9,881 nt of DNA from Ruminococcaceae bacterium UBA1447 (GTDB taxonomy: Bacteria > Bacillota > Clostridia > Oscillospirales > Acutalibacteraceae), in NCBI GenBank assembly GCA_002329225.1, contig DCTF01000043.1, positions 1 through 9,881 on the forward strand. Direction: 5' to 3'. A program made the translations under genes and the position numbers. Below, in pieces: positions 1 to 7,013 of the stretch (its first letter is position 1; each line of letters opens with the position of its first letter). The notes under the pieces are model-generated. The model did not search any database and was not told the DNA's origin. It was given only the letters and a program-made list of their open reading frames with translations.

Positions 1-2077
1 GAGCCGTTATCTGTTCCCCATAGGCAAAGTTTAAAGACCGATACGCCTCACCGTCAACCATGAAAATTGCCTCGTGAATATTAATTTCCCAAGTAGCAGT
101 AAGCGTGATGTTTTCGTCCGGGAAGTATTCAGGTAAAGCAGGACTCCATCCCATAAAGGTATATCCTTCTTTTACGGGTTCTGCGGGAGGCGGAACCGCA
201 TCACCGATCGGGCCGGTAATAGGAGCAACCGCTGTTCCGCCGGCACTGTCAAAACTGATAGTGGAAGTCGGAATCGGGCTGGTATCAAGATTAACAGTTT
301 TGTCAGCAGTTGTATATTCGGTATCAAAATCAACAACGGATGTTCCGCTTGAAGATAAAACATTGCCGTCAGTGCAGTAAAAATAATACTGAGCGCCGCT
401 TGTGTAAGTGGAAGACCTGTCCCACCTGCTGTCCATAAAGATACGCCCCGAGCCTTCAGCATCGGGTTTTACTTTTAGTTTGAATTGGAAAAGAGCCACA
501 TCATTGTCTATCGCAAGCGGTTTGCCTCCATTGACAGAATTGACGCTGGCTGTAAAGTTTGCAGTTATGTACTTATACTGGGCGCTTTCACCGTCAACAA
601 AAGTCTCCGGCCAGCCGGTAATAGGGCTTACGGTGCTTCCGCCATAGTTGGAGATGGCATTGGCGTAATACAGATTTTCCGCATTCGGGATAATTGCGCC
701 TTTATTTGCACCGACAACAGAATAAAAGTCGCGGTCGTACATAACTACAAATCTGCTTGAGCCGCAGAAAAAGTTTGTTTTTACAAATACGGATACAACA
801 ACCTCTTCATCTGCCCGGGCCGAGGTAATCGGGTTTAAAACCCCGTTTGACATCTTTCCAACCGACAGCTCCGCCTGAGCATAGCGAAGGGAAGCGTTCC
901 AAGCGGCAACAAGATTAATATCACGGGGAGGCATGGTATCGAAATCAAAGTGTTCGCCGTCCAACATCCAGCCGGCAAAAGCATAACCGAACTTCTGCGG
1001 AGGGGGCGGCGGTGATATATCGGCCCCCGACAATGCCTGCATCGGCTCTATAGGTTCGGCTCCTCCGGTATCGAAAGTGATTGTTTGCATCTCGGGGATC
1101 CACTTGGCATGGGCTATGAAGCCCTGGACCATGTTGAACGGCCATTCAACCGGATCCTCAAAAGTACCGTTGTCACGATACCAGGCATCAAAAATATAGC
1201 CTTCACGAACCGGGTCATTCGGGGGATAAACGGTGGTGCCCGGAGTTACCGTAATCGGCGTTACATTTGTACCGCCGTTGGAGTTAAAGGTTACCGTATA
1301 ACGTATATATACCCATTTTGCGTAAAGCATTGTTTCCGTATCGGGCATTTCAAGCGGCCATGAAACAGGGCGGGTGTAGCTTATGTCAAAAAACCAACCG
1401 TCAAAGCGATAGTTGTTCCTTGTGGGATCCGTCGGTTTTTCAATAAGATCGCCCGGTAAAGCGGTAATAGGTGCAACAGGAGTACCGTTGTTGGAGTTAA
1501 AACTCAGTGTCACCGGTTGAAGTGTCCACTTTGCATAGAGGGTACCGCCCTGGAATGGCATGTTATAGGGCCAAGAAACAGGGTCTGTAAAAGCTTCGTC
1601 TTTGTACCATCCGGCAAAGGTAGCATTATCCCTAACCGGGTTTGTAGGCCTTGAAATAGGAGTATTGTAATTTGCCGTAATATCGGCAATAGGAGTACCG
1701 CCGTTTGATTCAAAGGTGAGTGTATAGGTCTTCGGGGTGTAATAAAAGTTAATAGTTGTCAAAGGCTCGGTTAGGTTTATGCTTACAGGGCTTTGTTCAA
1801 AGGGATCTAAAATATAGCCCAGAACATTTTCGGCATAAACATTGAGCCGATAGCCTTCCTGCTCAGTAGAGCCGGTTACTGAAGGGATAATAGGCGTGGT
1901 CGTACCGTGAATATAAGAATTTATTACCCAGGCATAAGTTGCCTGACTGACGGCCCCCGAAGAGCCGGCAGCCTTTTCAGGCGAAGATGCCGTTACCGTT
2001 CCGGTTTGAAAGGAAAAAAGAGAGAACAAAAGCACAGGCACCAGAAGCATGCTTATAAAGCGTTTTGTTGTCATCAT
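1..2077 (-). CDS. Large secreted repeat surface protein (MucBP-like, Listeria-Bacteroides repeats, cohesin-like domain), 3' end outside window
   Basis: I translated this frame by hand from ATG 2077 to the left edge: 692 codons with no stop, so the C-terminus lies outside. GGGGG precedes the start by about 6 bases, and a second ATG follows at once. Residues 1-31 form a signal peptide (KR, then a hydrophobic run, cleavage near TVTA/SS). Residues about 55-117 resemble a MucBP domain, ending in INFYYTPK. Four Listeria-Bacteroides (InlB-B/Flg_new) repeats follow at 118-184, 189-255, 260-326 and 331-393. Each runs from a TxxF strand through NGG, a GYxFxGW-type core and a closing LYAKW-like strand. 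Residues about 394-600 look cohesin-like: EEVVVSVFVK, FVVMYDRDFYSVVG, then VALFQFKLKVKPDAEGSG. A fifth repeat covers 605-663, and a VDGEAYRSLNFAYGE unit starts at the edge. Likely role: extracellular adhesin or scaffold. Any anchor (LPXTG, SLH) would lie outside. The architecture is well supported; the role is inferred. Confidence 0.88.
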   Translation of the reverse strand, partial: MMTTKRFISMLLVPVLLFSLFSFQTGTVTASSPEKAAGSSGAVSQATYAWVINSYIHGTTTPIIPSVTGSTEQEGYRLNVYAENVLGYILDPFEQSPVSINLTEPLTTINFYYTPKTYTLTFESNGGTPIADITANYNTPISRPTNPVRDNATFAGWYKDEAFTDPVSWPYNMPFQGGTLYAKWTLQPVTLSFNSNNGTPVAPITALPGDLIEKPTDPTRNNYRFDGWFFDISYTRPVSWPLEMPDTETMLYAKWVYIRYTVTFNSNGGTNVTPITVTPGTTVYPPNDPVREGYIFDAWYRDNGTFEDPVEWPFNMVQGFIAHAKWIPEMQTITFDTGGAEPIEPMQALSGADISPPPPPQKFGYAFAGWMLDGEHFDFDTMPPRDINLVAAWNASLRYAQAELSVGKMSNGVLNPITSARADEEVVVSVFVKTNFFCGSSRFVVMYDRDFYSVVGANKGAIIPNAENLYYANAISNYGGSTVSPITGWPETFVDGESAQYKYITANFTASVNSVNGGKPLAIDNDVALFQFKLKVKPDAEGSGRIFMDSRWDRSSTYTSGAQYYFYCTDGNVLSSSGTSVVDFDTEYTTADKTVNLDTSPIPTSTISFDSAGGTAVAPITGPIGDAVPPPAEPVKEGYTFMGWSPALPEYFPDENITLTATWEINIHEAIFMVDGEAYRSLNFAYGEQITA
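89..265 (-). repeat. Fifth Listeria-Bacteroides repeat, after the cohesin-like domain
   Basis: Residues 605-663 of the surface protein repeat the pattern of the upstream array: TISFDSAGGT, then VAPITG, then EPVKEGYTFMGW, closing with LTATW. It lies about 210 residues after unit 4, separated from it by the cohesin-like region. Sequence beginning INIHEAIFMVDGEAY follows and looks like the first part of a further, different repeat type cut by the window edge. Confidence 0.78.
899..1726 (-). repeat. Array of four Listeria-Bacteroides (InlB B-type) protein repeats
   Basis: The four units start at residues 118, 189, 260 and 331 of the surface protein, an exact 71-residue (213-base) step. The first three are each 67 residues long from the opening strand to the closing Trp; the fourth is 63. 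Shared marks are TFxSNGGT near the start, DPxR before the aromatic core (ATFAGWY, YRFDGWF, YIFDAWY, YAFAGWM), a PVxWP segment in units 1-3, and a closing AKW or AAW. The DNA has diverged between units, so this is an old in-frame duplication and not a fresh tandem repeat. Unit 4 has a run of five prolines before its core. Confidence 0.85.
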
Positions 2078-2116
2078 GATTGCGCCCCCATTTGATTATT
2101 GTCACATTATCTCATA

Positions 2117-2143
2117 ATATACTATCTGACGCTACAAGTATAT
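2117..2143. promoter_or_regulatory. Inverted repeat over the -10 and start point, candidate operator
   Basis: ATATACT (2117-2123) and AGTATAT (2137-2143) are perfect 7-base inverted arms separated by 13 bases. The second arm covers the -10 hexamer of the surface-protein promoter, and the first lies just past the predicted start point. A repressor bound here would block transcription. The arms are AT-rich and short, so chance is a real alternative. Confidence 0.3.
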
Positions 2144-2165
2144 CACGGCGTTTTTGCACTGTCAA
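2137..2165 (-). promoter_or_regulatory. SigA-type promoter of the repeat surface protein
   Basis: On the minus strand, TTGACA (2165-2160) is followed by a 17-base spacer and TATACT (2142-2137). A TGA directly before the -10 makes it an extended -10. This is a 6/6 and 5/6 match at ideal spacing. Transcription would start near 2130, giving a leader of about 53 bases before ATG 2077. Confidence 0.8.
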
Positions 2166-2460
2166 TGATTTATCCCGTGTATTATGCACAAACAACGCAT
2201 CTTTACTTTTACGGTTTTGCGCTAAATTGGACTGCATTTTTATCTTCTGCAACAGGCAAGGATTGTACCGCCAATCTCTCCATCCCTTCGCAGCATTTTC
2301 AGTACTCATCGCATATTTTTTAATCATTTTCAAGTTACTCAAAGAGTTTTCAAAAAGCGGCAGGGAATATACTCAACAATTTGGCAGAGTTCGTGAATTG
2401 TGGCGTAACTCTTTCCGTTATAAAAAAATATTAACATTTATAGAAATCCGGTTCAATTGC
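2166..2460. other. Intergenic region between divergent promoters, no gene recognised
   Basis: This is the AT-rich stretch between the -35 elements of two divergent promoters. Open frames here on both strands lack a convincing ribosome site, have protein-unlike composition and overlap one or both promoters. I see no RNA gene. The only small structure is a 6-base inverted pair, AGAGTT and AACTCT, around 2385-2413, which is too weak to call. Confidence 0.6.
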
Positions 2461-2489
2461 TTGACCTGATGCGCCAATAACAATATAAT
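2461..2489 (+). promoter_or_regulatory. SigA-type promoter of the metallophosphoesterase gene
   Basis: TTGACC (2461-2466), a 17-base spacer and a perfect TATAAT (2484-2489). The predicted start is near 2496, which leaves a leader of about 85 bases before ATG 2581. The word ACCTGAT occurs at 2464-2470, overlapping the -35, and again at 2503-2509 just inside the transcript. Confidence 0.82.
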
Positions 2490-2580
2490 AAGGCAATGCA
2501 TAACCTGATAATGCTTTTTATAATCTGCTTTGCATATAAATAAAAAATGAATATTCGTACACCATTAAGGAGGATGCAAG

Positions 2581-5103
2581 ATGAAAGTATTTTTCAGAAA
2601 ACTTGTTGCTGCGCTTTTAGTTATTTGCTTTGTTTTCGGCTCTTTGCCGGGACAGGCATTGTTAAGCGCTGCACAAAAAGAGAGAGAACTGTTGATAGGC
2701 GTGCTTTCCGACACCCACTATTTTCCCGAAAGCTATGTAAACAATAAGTCGGAAGAATTTTTGAGGGACACCCATTGCGATGCCAAACTCAAAGGCGAAT
2801 CCTCTGCGCTGTTAAAAGCCGCTCTTGAAACTATCGCTCAGCGCAAAGAGGACGGTACTTTTACCATGAAGTATTTGCTTATTCCCGGGGACTTGACTTT
2901 TAACGGCGAAAAACTTGCCCATCAGGAAGTGGCGACTCAACTGAAAGACTTTAGGGAAAGAACGGGAATAGAAGTCTTAATAATCAACGGTAATCATGAT
3001 ATAAACAACCGCAAGGCGGCGACCTACGCTAACCCGGAAAACCGAAAAGTAGATGCCAACGAAAACCCTGAAATGTTGTACACCACTCCTGAATTGTTCA
3101 GAAGCATCTATGAAGACTTCGGATTTAACCAAGCGGACTCACTTTTCTGCCCTGAAGGTAAAAAGGGCGGTATGATGTCCTACTCCGTGGGATTACAATG
3201 CGGATATAGATTAATTGCAATTGACTGCTGCTCTTATACATCCGACATAACACGCTCCGGAAAGGATGAGCACGAAAGTGTTATGCAAATAACACCGGAA
3301 CTTTTCGAATGGATTATAAATGAAACTCGAAAAGCTGAAGACAGGGGCGAAAAAGTTATCGGAATGGCTCACGGCAGCATTGTGGAACATTTTGATTTGC
3401 AAAAAATTATATCAAAAAACTCAACAGTTTTTGAAAACGAGCGTATTGCCGGACAGTTAGCGGATGAAGGTATGCATTTTGTATTTACCGGACATCTGCA
3501 TTCCAATGATGTGGCAAAAACGATATCCGCTAACGGGGAAACCATCTTTGATATTGAAACGGGAGCACTTATCAGCTACCCCAACACTTACCGTGAGGTA
3601 AGATTTTCAAACGGTGATATGCCGGGCGAAATCGTATGCAGGTTAGACAATGTGGATTGCGACGACCGTACCCAGGTGGATATAAGCGGAGTATCGGACA
3701 AATACGGTGTTATACCAAAGCCCTTTAGAGAAAACTTTGCCATGCCCGCTTTGCACGGCGGTTCCATTGAAGACGGAATACGCAGCAACCCTTATTTGTA
3801 CTTTAAGAATGCCCATGCTTTTCGTGTTTCGAATGCGATTAAAAAAGCTCTGCCAAACGGTATAACGGGCTTGCTTGAGGAAAAGGGAATTGATTTAGGG
3901 GCATTAGCACTAACAAGTACACCGGCATTGAGAGAAGCTTTGAAAGGCTATGATCTTTCGCCCGGCGCTTTTGCTCAATTCATTAACGCAGTAATATCGA
4001 GTATCGACAACAAATATATTTTGAACACCGACAATACGGAAGATGTCATCAACAGTGTCGTTAAGCGTTTTGCCGATTTTGAAATTGTAGAGGGAAACCC
4101 GGACACCGCATTCGGCAAAATCGCATTATTAGCCTTTGAATACAATGCGGCAGGGAATGAGGATCCTGATAAAAATCCTGAGATTTTGGAATCAATTGCC
4201 GCCCTGCGAAGCCAGACCGGCGCAGACAGAATCATCGGCGAACTGCTCGACATAATTCTCAATCAACTTCTTCTGGAAGAAATCCTGCCCTCCATAAGCC
4301 TGAATGAGCTTGACTTAATGTTGCCCGAAGATACTATGACAAAGCTGCGCAGAATTAACGGTGAGGATTTGAGCGTCGGAGCCGTCATCAACACTCTTCT
4401 TGATTCAGCTGTAAAAAAGCTGAACAGATACCCGCTGATTAATGTTAACAGTTCTTCAGACCTGGCTCTGGCCGGCCTTTACACCGCCTGTCTGCCCATA
4501 CTCGGCTCTGCGGGAAGGTTGAAAGTCGGCAATGCCTTAGCCGATCTGATAACCTCTTTTACCATTGACGAAAAACCCGAAAGGCTGGGTGACTTTAATA
4601 CTACCCTCGAATACAAAAGCAATGTTCAAGTTGTCCCGACAACGGATAATTATCGCCTGCCCGCCGACATTGTGGTCTTCAAGGGACAAAAGGATGGTGA
4701 AGTTGTTATTACCTGGAACACCATTCCGGGCATTGACAACAGCGATGTGATATTTGAGACCCCTTCCCCCGCCATCAACTTTATCGCCGCCACAGAAGAT
4801 TATGATAAACCGGTTCCGGCTCTCGACTTCGGTTTCTTCGCTATTAAAAAGAACATTCAGTTGCTAAATCACAGTGTTACAATAAGCGGTCTTGAAAAAG
4901 GCAAAGAATACCATATTAAGGTTGGAGATGATTCAAGAGTCTATTTAAGTGAACCGATTATACTGAAAATTGATAACAGGGGTAGAGTGAGTTTAAAAGA
5001 AGTCGACAAGCGGATTGACTTCTTCGAATGGTTGGTTTCCGTTTATAGTGCTCTGATCAGTATATTTAATTCCTTTAAAGCGATTTCCGCTTTTTTATTG
5101 TAA
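2581..5103 (+). CDS. Exported calcineurin-like metallophosphoesterase with C-terminal FN3/PAP-N-like domain
   Basis: Hydrolyses phosphomono- or phosphodiesters outside the membrane; the substrate is unknown. AAGGAGG (2567-2573), 7 bases before the ATG, fixes the start. Residues 1-31 are a signal peptide (FFRK, hydrophobic run, possible cleavage near A26 or A31). The dinuclear-metal motifs are complete: D44-T-H46, GD at 103-104, GNHD at 137-140, H264 and GHLH at 304-307. ETGALISYPNTYREV at 327-340 is typical of the family's last core strand. Residues about 372-690 are mostly helical and not recognised. Residues about 693-800 read like a fibronectin-III or purple-acid-phosphatase N-type sandwich (GEVVITWNT, later VTISGLEKGKEYHIKV), placed after the catalytic domain instead of before it. 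A hydrophobic/aromatic tail from 812 to the end may associate with the membrane. Single-gene unit with its own promoter and terminator. Family is certain; substrate and middle domain are not. Confidence 0.92.
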   Translation: MKVFFRKLVAALLVICFVFGSLPGQALLSAAQKERELLIGVLSDTHYFPESYVNNKSEEFLRDTHCDAKLKGESSALLKAALETIAQRKEDGTFTMKYLLIPGDLTFNGEKLAHQEVATQLKDFRERTGIEVLIINGNHDINNRKAATYANPENRKVDANENPEMLYTTPELFRSIYEDFGFNQADSLFCPEGKKGGMMSYSVGLQCGYRLIAIDCCSYTSDITRSGKDEHESVMQITPELFEWIINETRKAEDRGEKVIGMAHGSIVEHFDLQKIISKNSTVFENERIAGQLADEGMHFVFTGHLHSNDVAKTISANGETIFDIETGALISYPNTYREVRFSNGDMPGEIVCRLDNVDCDDRTQVDISGVSDKYGVIPKPFRENFAMPALHGGSIEDGIRSNPYLYFKNAHAFRVSNAIKKALPNGITGLLEEKGIDLGALALTSTPALREALKGYDLSPGAFAQFINAVISSIDNKYILNTDNTEDVINSVVKRFADFEIVEGNPDTAFGKIALLAFEYNAAGNEDPDKNPEILESIAALRSQTGADRIIGELLDIILNQLLLEEILPSISLNELDLMLPEDTMTKLRRINGEDLSVGAVINTLLDSAVKKLNRYPLINVNSSSDLALAGLYTACLPILGSAGRLKVGNALADLITSFTIDEKPERLGDFNTTLEYKSNVQVVPTTDNYRLPADIVVFKGQKDGEVVITWNTIPGIDNSDVIFETPSPAINFIAATEDYDKPVPALDFGFFAIKKNIQLLNHSVTISGLEKGKEYHIKVGDDSRVYLSEPIILKIDNRGRVSLKEVDKRIDFFEWLVSVYSALISIFNSFKAISAFLL

Positions 5104-5121
5104 ATATGTGAGCAAATAATT

Positions 5122-5161
5122 AACGGGGCTGTGCAAAGTTTAATTTCTGCACAGCCCCGTT
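5122..5161 (+). terminator. Intrinsic terminator of the metallophosphoesterase gene
   Basis: A perfect 14-bp stem, AACGGGGCTGTGCA (5122-5135) with its complement (5148-5161), encloses a 12-base AT-rich loop and runs into TTTTCGTTT. It lies 18 bases past the stop codon. The convergent nitroreductase gene ends at 5175, so the hairpin may also stop transcripts from the other side, though the minus-strand T-tract is poorer. Confidence 0.92.
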
Positions 5162-5174
5162 TTCGTTTCAGTTA

Positions 5175-5708
5175 TTACTTATAACTGACTATTTCACCAA
5201 TTTCTTTTCTTTTTTTCTCCCGCAGGGTTTCATCAGCTGAATATCCGATTGCTATGACAAGGCGAATTCTCTTTTGGGGTGTGATATCAAGTAGTTTTTT
5301 AAGTTTCAACTCGTTAAACCAGCCTATTATGCAAGTTCCAAGCCCCTCTTCAGTGGCCTGCAAACATAGCTGTGCCGTGGCAAGACCGATGTCTATGGGG
5401 GCATACTTCTGGTCCATAATTTTTCCGCCGATTCTTGCAATCAACTCGGCTTTTTCTTCAACAATCACAATAAATGCGGGGCATTTGTCGGTGAATTTAT
5501 TCATTCCCATTTCCTGAAGACACTTTGCTACCTTGGGTACAACTTCATCACTGCAAACAGCCACAAAACTCCAAGGTTGCGAATTACAGGCGGAAGGCGC
5601 CAAGCGTGCGGCTTCAATGCATTTTTCAATTTTTTCCTGCTCAACTTTTTTGTCAAGATAATTTCGGCAACTCTCTCTTCTTGCAATCAAATCAAAAAAG
5701 CTTCCCAT
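5175..5708 (-). CDS. Nitroreductase-family FMN oxidoreductase
   Basis: Flavoenzyme of the small nitroreductase fold, likely a cytoplasmic homodimer using NAD(P)H; the physiological substrate cannot be told from sequence. From ATG 5708 the protein has 177 residues, a normal length. It shows the FMN-phosphate motif RRESCRNY (10-17), the flavin loop APSACNSQPWSF (37-48), and GLGTCIIGWF (122-131), which closes the isoalloxazine pocket. AGGAGG lies 11 bases before ATG 5708, which is slightly long. TTG 5714 at 5 bases is a real alternative, and GTG 5717 is too close. I prefer the ATG, which leads directly into GSFFDLIARR. No signal peptide. It stands alone, convergent with the phosphoesterase gene and transcribed from a promoter at 5841-5869 through a long leader. 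Confidence 0.9.
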   Translation of the reverse strand: MGSFFDLIARRESCRNYLDKKVEQEKIEKCIEAARLAPSACNSQPWSFVAVCSDEVVPKVAKCLQEMGMNKFTDKCPAFIVIVEEKAELIARIGGKIMDQKYAPIDIGLATAQLCLQATEEGLGTCIIGWFNELKLKKLLDITPQKRIRLVIAIGYSADETLREKKRKEIGEIVSYK

Positions 5709-5840
5709 GAACAACACTACCTCCTCTTGGAAAATCTATTACCATTTTCATTTTAACACAATCGTTTTTAATCCGTAATTTTAATTAAAACTTTGCAATC
5801 CACCTGCATAATAATCCAAAATAACACACTGTTTTAGATT

Positions 5841-5869
5841 ATTATACCATATCTTTGTTGGGCTGAAAA
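5841..5869 (-). promoter_or_regulatory. Promoter of the nitroreductase gene
   Basis: Minus strand: TTTTCA (5869-5864), a 17-base spacer, and a perfect TATAAT (5846-5841) with TGG before it, so an extended -10. The start would be near 5834, giving a leader of about 126 bases. A second, weaker extended -10 (TGT then TAAAAT, 5738-5730) lacks a good -35 and would give almost no leader upstream of the ribosome site. Confidence 0.7.
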
Positions 5870-5911
5870 GGGTCGAATTTGTCTTACTCTGCTGTAACAA
5901 TGACTCTTGCC

Positions 5912-5952
5912 GCCTATAACAGCGGTGCAAATTGATTCATGCACTGTTAGGC
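5912..5952. other. Imperfect 41-base hairpin with GCCTA...TTAGGC ends
   Basis: The arms pair as GCC/GGC, TAACAG/CTGTTA and TGCA/TGCA. Two small bulges (TA, and three bases CGG-like) lie on the 5' arm, and the loop is ten bases. It is in the non-coding gap between the PHP gene stop and the nitroreductase promoter. It has no good T-tract on the minus strand, so it is not a classic terminator, but it may protect or end the upstream operon's transcript. The ends resemble integron attC core sites, discussed as a finding. Confidence 0.4.
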
Positions 5953-5961
5953 AGTTTTGAG

Positions 5962-5981
5962 CGTTTCGGCAATGCGAAACG
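5962..5981 (-). terminator. Hairpin just past the PHP gene stop, possible weak terminator
   Basis: CGTTTCG (5962-5968) and CGAAACG (5975-5981) form a perfect 7-bp stem with a 6-base loop, about 9 bases past the PHP hydrolase stop codon in the direction of transcription. No T-run follows on the minus strand. Termination may need Rho or the larger hairpin at 5912-5952. Confidence 0.35.
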
Positions 5982-5990
5982 GCTTGTTTA

Positions 5991-6977
5991 TTATGAAAAA
6001 AAGATTGGATTTGTAAAGCAGTAAACAAAGGGTAAAATCGGATTTCCGAGGTCTTTCGGCATAACCTTCTTCAGAACCGCCCTGTAAATAGGTCTTGAAA
6101 GAGGCTTAAATTCATAAATTACCTGCGCCCGTACAAAGCCCTTTTCTTCCACTGCAACTTTCGTTTCCAATGTCCCGAATTTTTTAGCCTTGATATCCGC
6201 CAAAATCAGATTGTTGTTATAGACAATCAGACGGTGTCCCCGCTTTATTCTTTCCGCTTTTACATTGACCTCCATACCCGGAGCCCATTCTACCTCACAG
6301 CCGGGGAATGCTTCCCCGCAGGTAATATAAAGCCGAGTTTTTTCGGGGCCTTGTGTAATAAAGCTGTGGCCGCATTTCAGGGCATCCAATATATCTTGTT
6401 GGGTGTTGGACTTTGCATAAACAAAGGTAGTGGGCATAGCCAAAAGGTCGGTGATAACAAAATCTTTATGATAGTCGCTGCCGCCGACTGCGGCAATCCG
6501 TTTACCTTCAAGCAGCCGATTATGCCACCACTTTATATTTGTCAGGTCATCAAAGTGCATGGGGGCATTCCAGATCTCGGCGCAATCAAAGTCCACGTCA
6601 TCAATCGGGAAGTGCCAGCCGTGATTTTTGCAGAAAGGGTGGTTAACGCTTACTACACCGCCGGCTTCTTTTGCAATGTCTATCAGCGACAGAAAATCTT
6701 CAAAAAGGGTCAGTTTATATGGAGCCTTCACGGGCATTTTTATACCCCAAACATTAAAATGGCCGCCCCTTCCCGTGACCTCTTCCCCTTGGATAAGCAG
6801 CAAGTCATTTTCCATCCTCGGGGAGTCGGCGGCGGGATAATTGTGGTCGGTGATTATAGCCCAATCCAAACCTTTCTTTTGCAGGGCTTGAATCAGCTGT
6901 TCAGGCGTCAACTCGCCGTCACTGTTTATTGTGTGAAGATGAGTGTCCCCTTTGAGCCATTTTCTTGAACTTTCCAT
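5991..6977 (-). CDS. PHP-domain metallohydrolase, CehA/McbA type
   Basis: Metal-dependent hydrolase of the polymerase-and-histidinol-phosphatase fold; members act on phosphoesters or, in CehA/McbA, on carbamate esters. The substrate here is unknown. Length is 328 residues, starting 6 bases after AAGGGG. Metal-site motifs in order: H13 and H15 with D20 (GDTHLHTINSDG), TDH at 43-45, GEE at 64-66, H73, NHP at 112-114, and GGSDYH at 165-170. LKCGHSFITQGP (200-211) and the near-terminal TNPIF (322-326) are typical of the CehA subgroup, whose proteins end in a small beta domain. No signal peptide, so cytoplasmic. It is the last gene of a probable operon, 36 bases after the Gfo/Idh gene. Family is confident; reaction is not. 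Confidence 0.9.
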   Translation of the reverse strand: MESSRKWLKGDTHLHTINSDGELTPEQLIQALQKKGLDWAIITDHNYPAADSPRMENDLLLIQGEEVTGRGGHFNVWGIKMPVKAPYKLTLFEDFLSLIDIAKEAGGVVSVNHPFCKNHGWHFPIDDVDFDCAEIWNAPMHFDDLTNIKWWHNRLLEGKRIAAVGGSDYHKDFVITDLLAMPTTFVYAKSNTQQDILDALKCGHSFITQGPEKTRLYITCGEAFPGCEVEWAPGMEVNVKAERIKRGHRLIVYNNNLILADIKAKKFGTLETKVAVEEKGFVRAQVIYEFKPLSRPIYRAVLKKVMPKDLGNPILPFVYCFTNPIFFS

Positions 6978-7013
6978 AATCTGCCCCTTTTCACATTAAA
7001 ATTTTTTTAAATT

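Noticed and set aside
172..462. Short minus-strand frame inside the left-hand gene
   Set aside because: It is out of frame with the uninterrupted 692-codon reading frame that carries the repeat and cohesin-like motifs, so it is only a shadow.
2112..2342. 76-codon minus-strand frame upstream of the surface protein
   Set aside because: It runs across the strong TTGACA/TATACT promoter, has no good ribosome site, and its product resembles nothing known.
2385..2413. AGAGTT...AACTCT inverted pair as a possible terminator or RNA hairpin
   Set aside because: Only 6 bp with a loop of about 16 bases and no T-tract; expected by chance in AT-rich DNA.
2080..2469. 129-codon plus-strand frame in the divergent intergenic region
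   Set aside because: It overlaps both predicted promoters, begins inside the neighbour's ribosome-site region, and has an unlikely Cys/Phe/Ser-rich composition with no family resemblance.
5834..6028. 64-codon minus-strand frame beyond the PHP gene
   Set aside because: It starts inside the PHP coding region in another frame and spans the hairpins and nitroreductase promoter; composition is not protein-like.
6234..6968. 244-codon open frame on the plus strand
   Set aside because: It lies wholly antisense to the PHP hydrolase gene, which has every catalytic motif. The plus-strand product shows no recognisable domain and has no convincing ribosome site.
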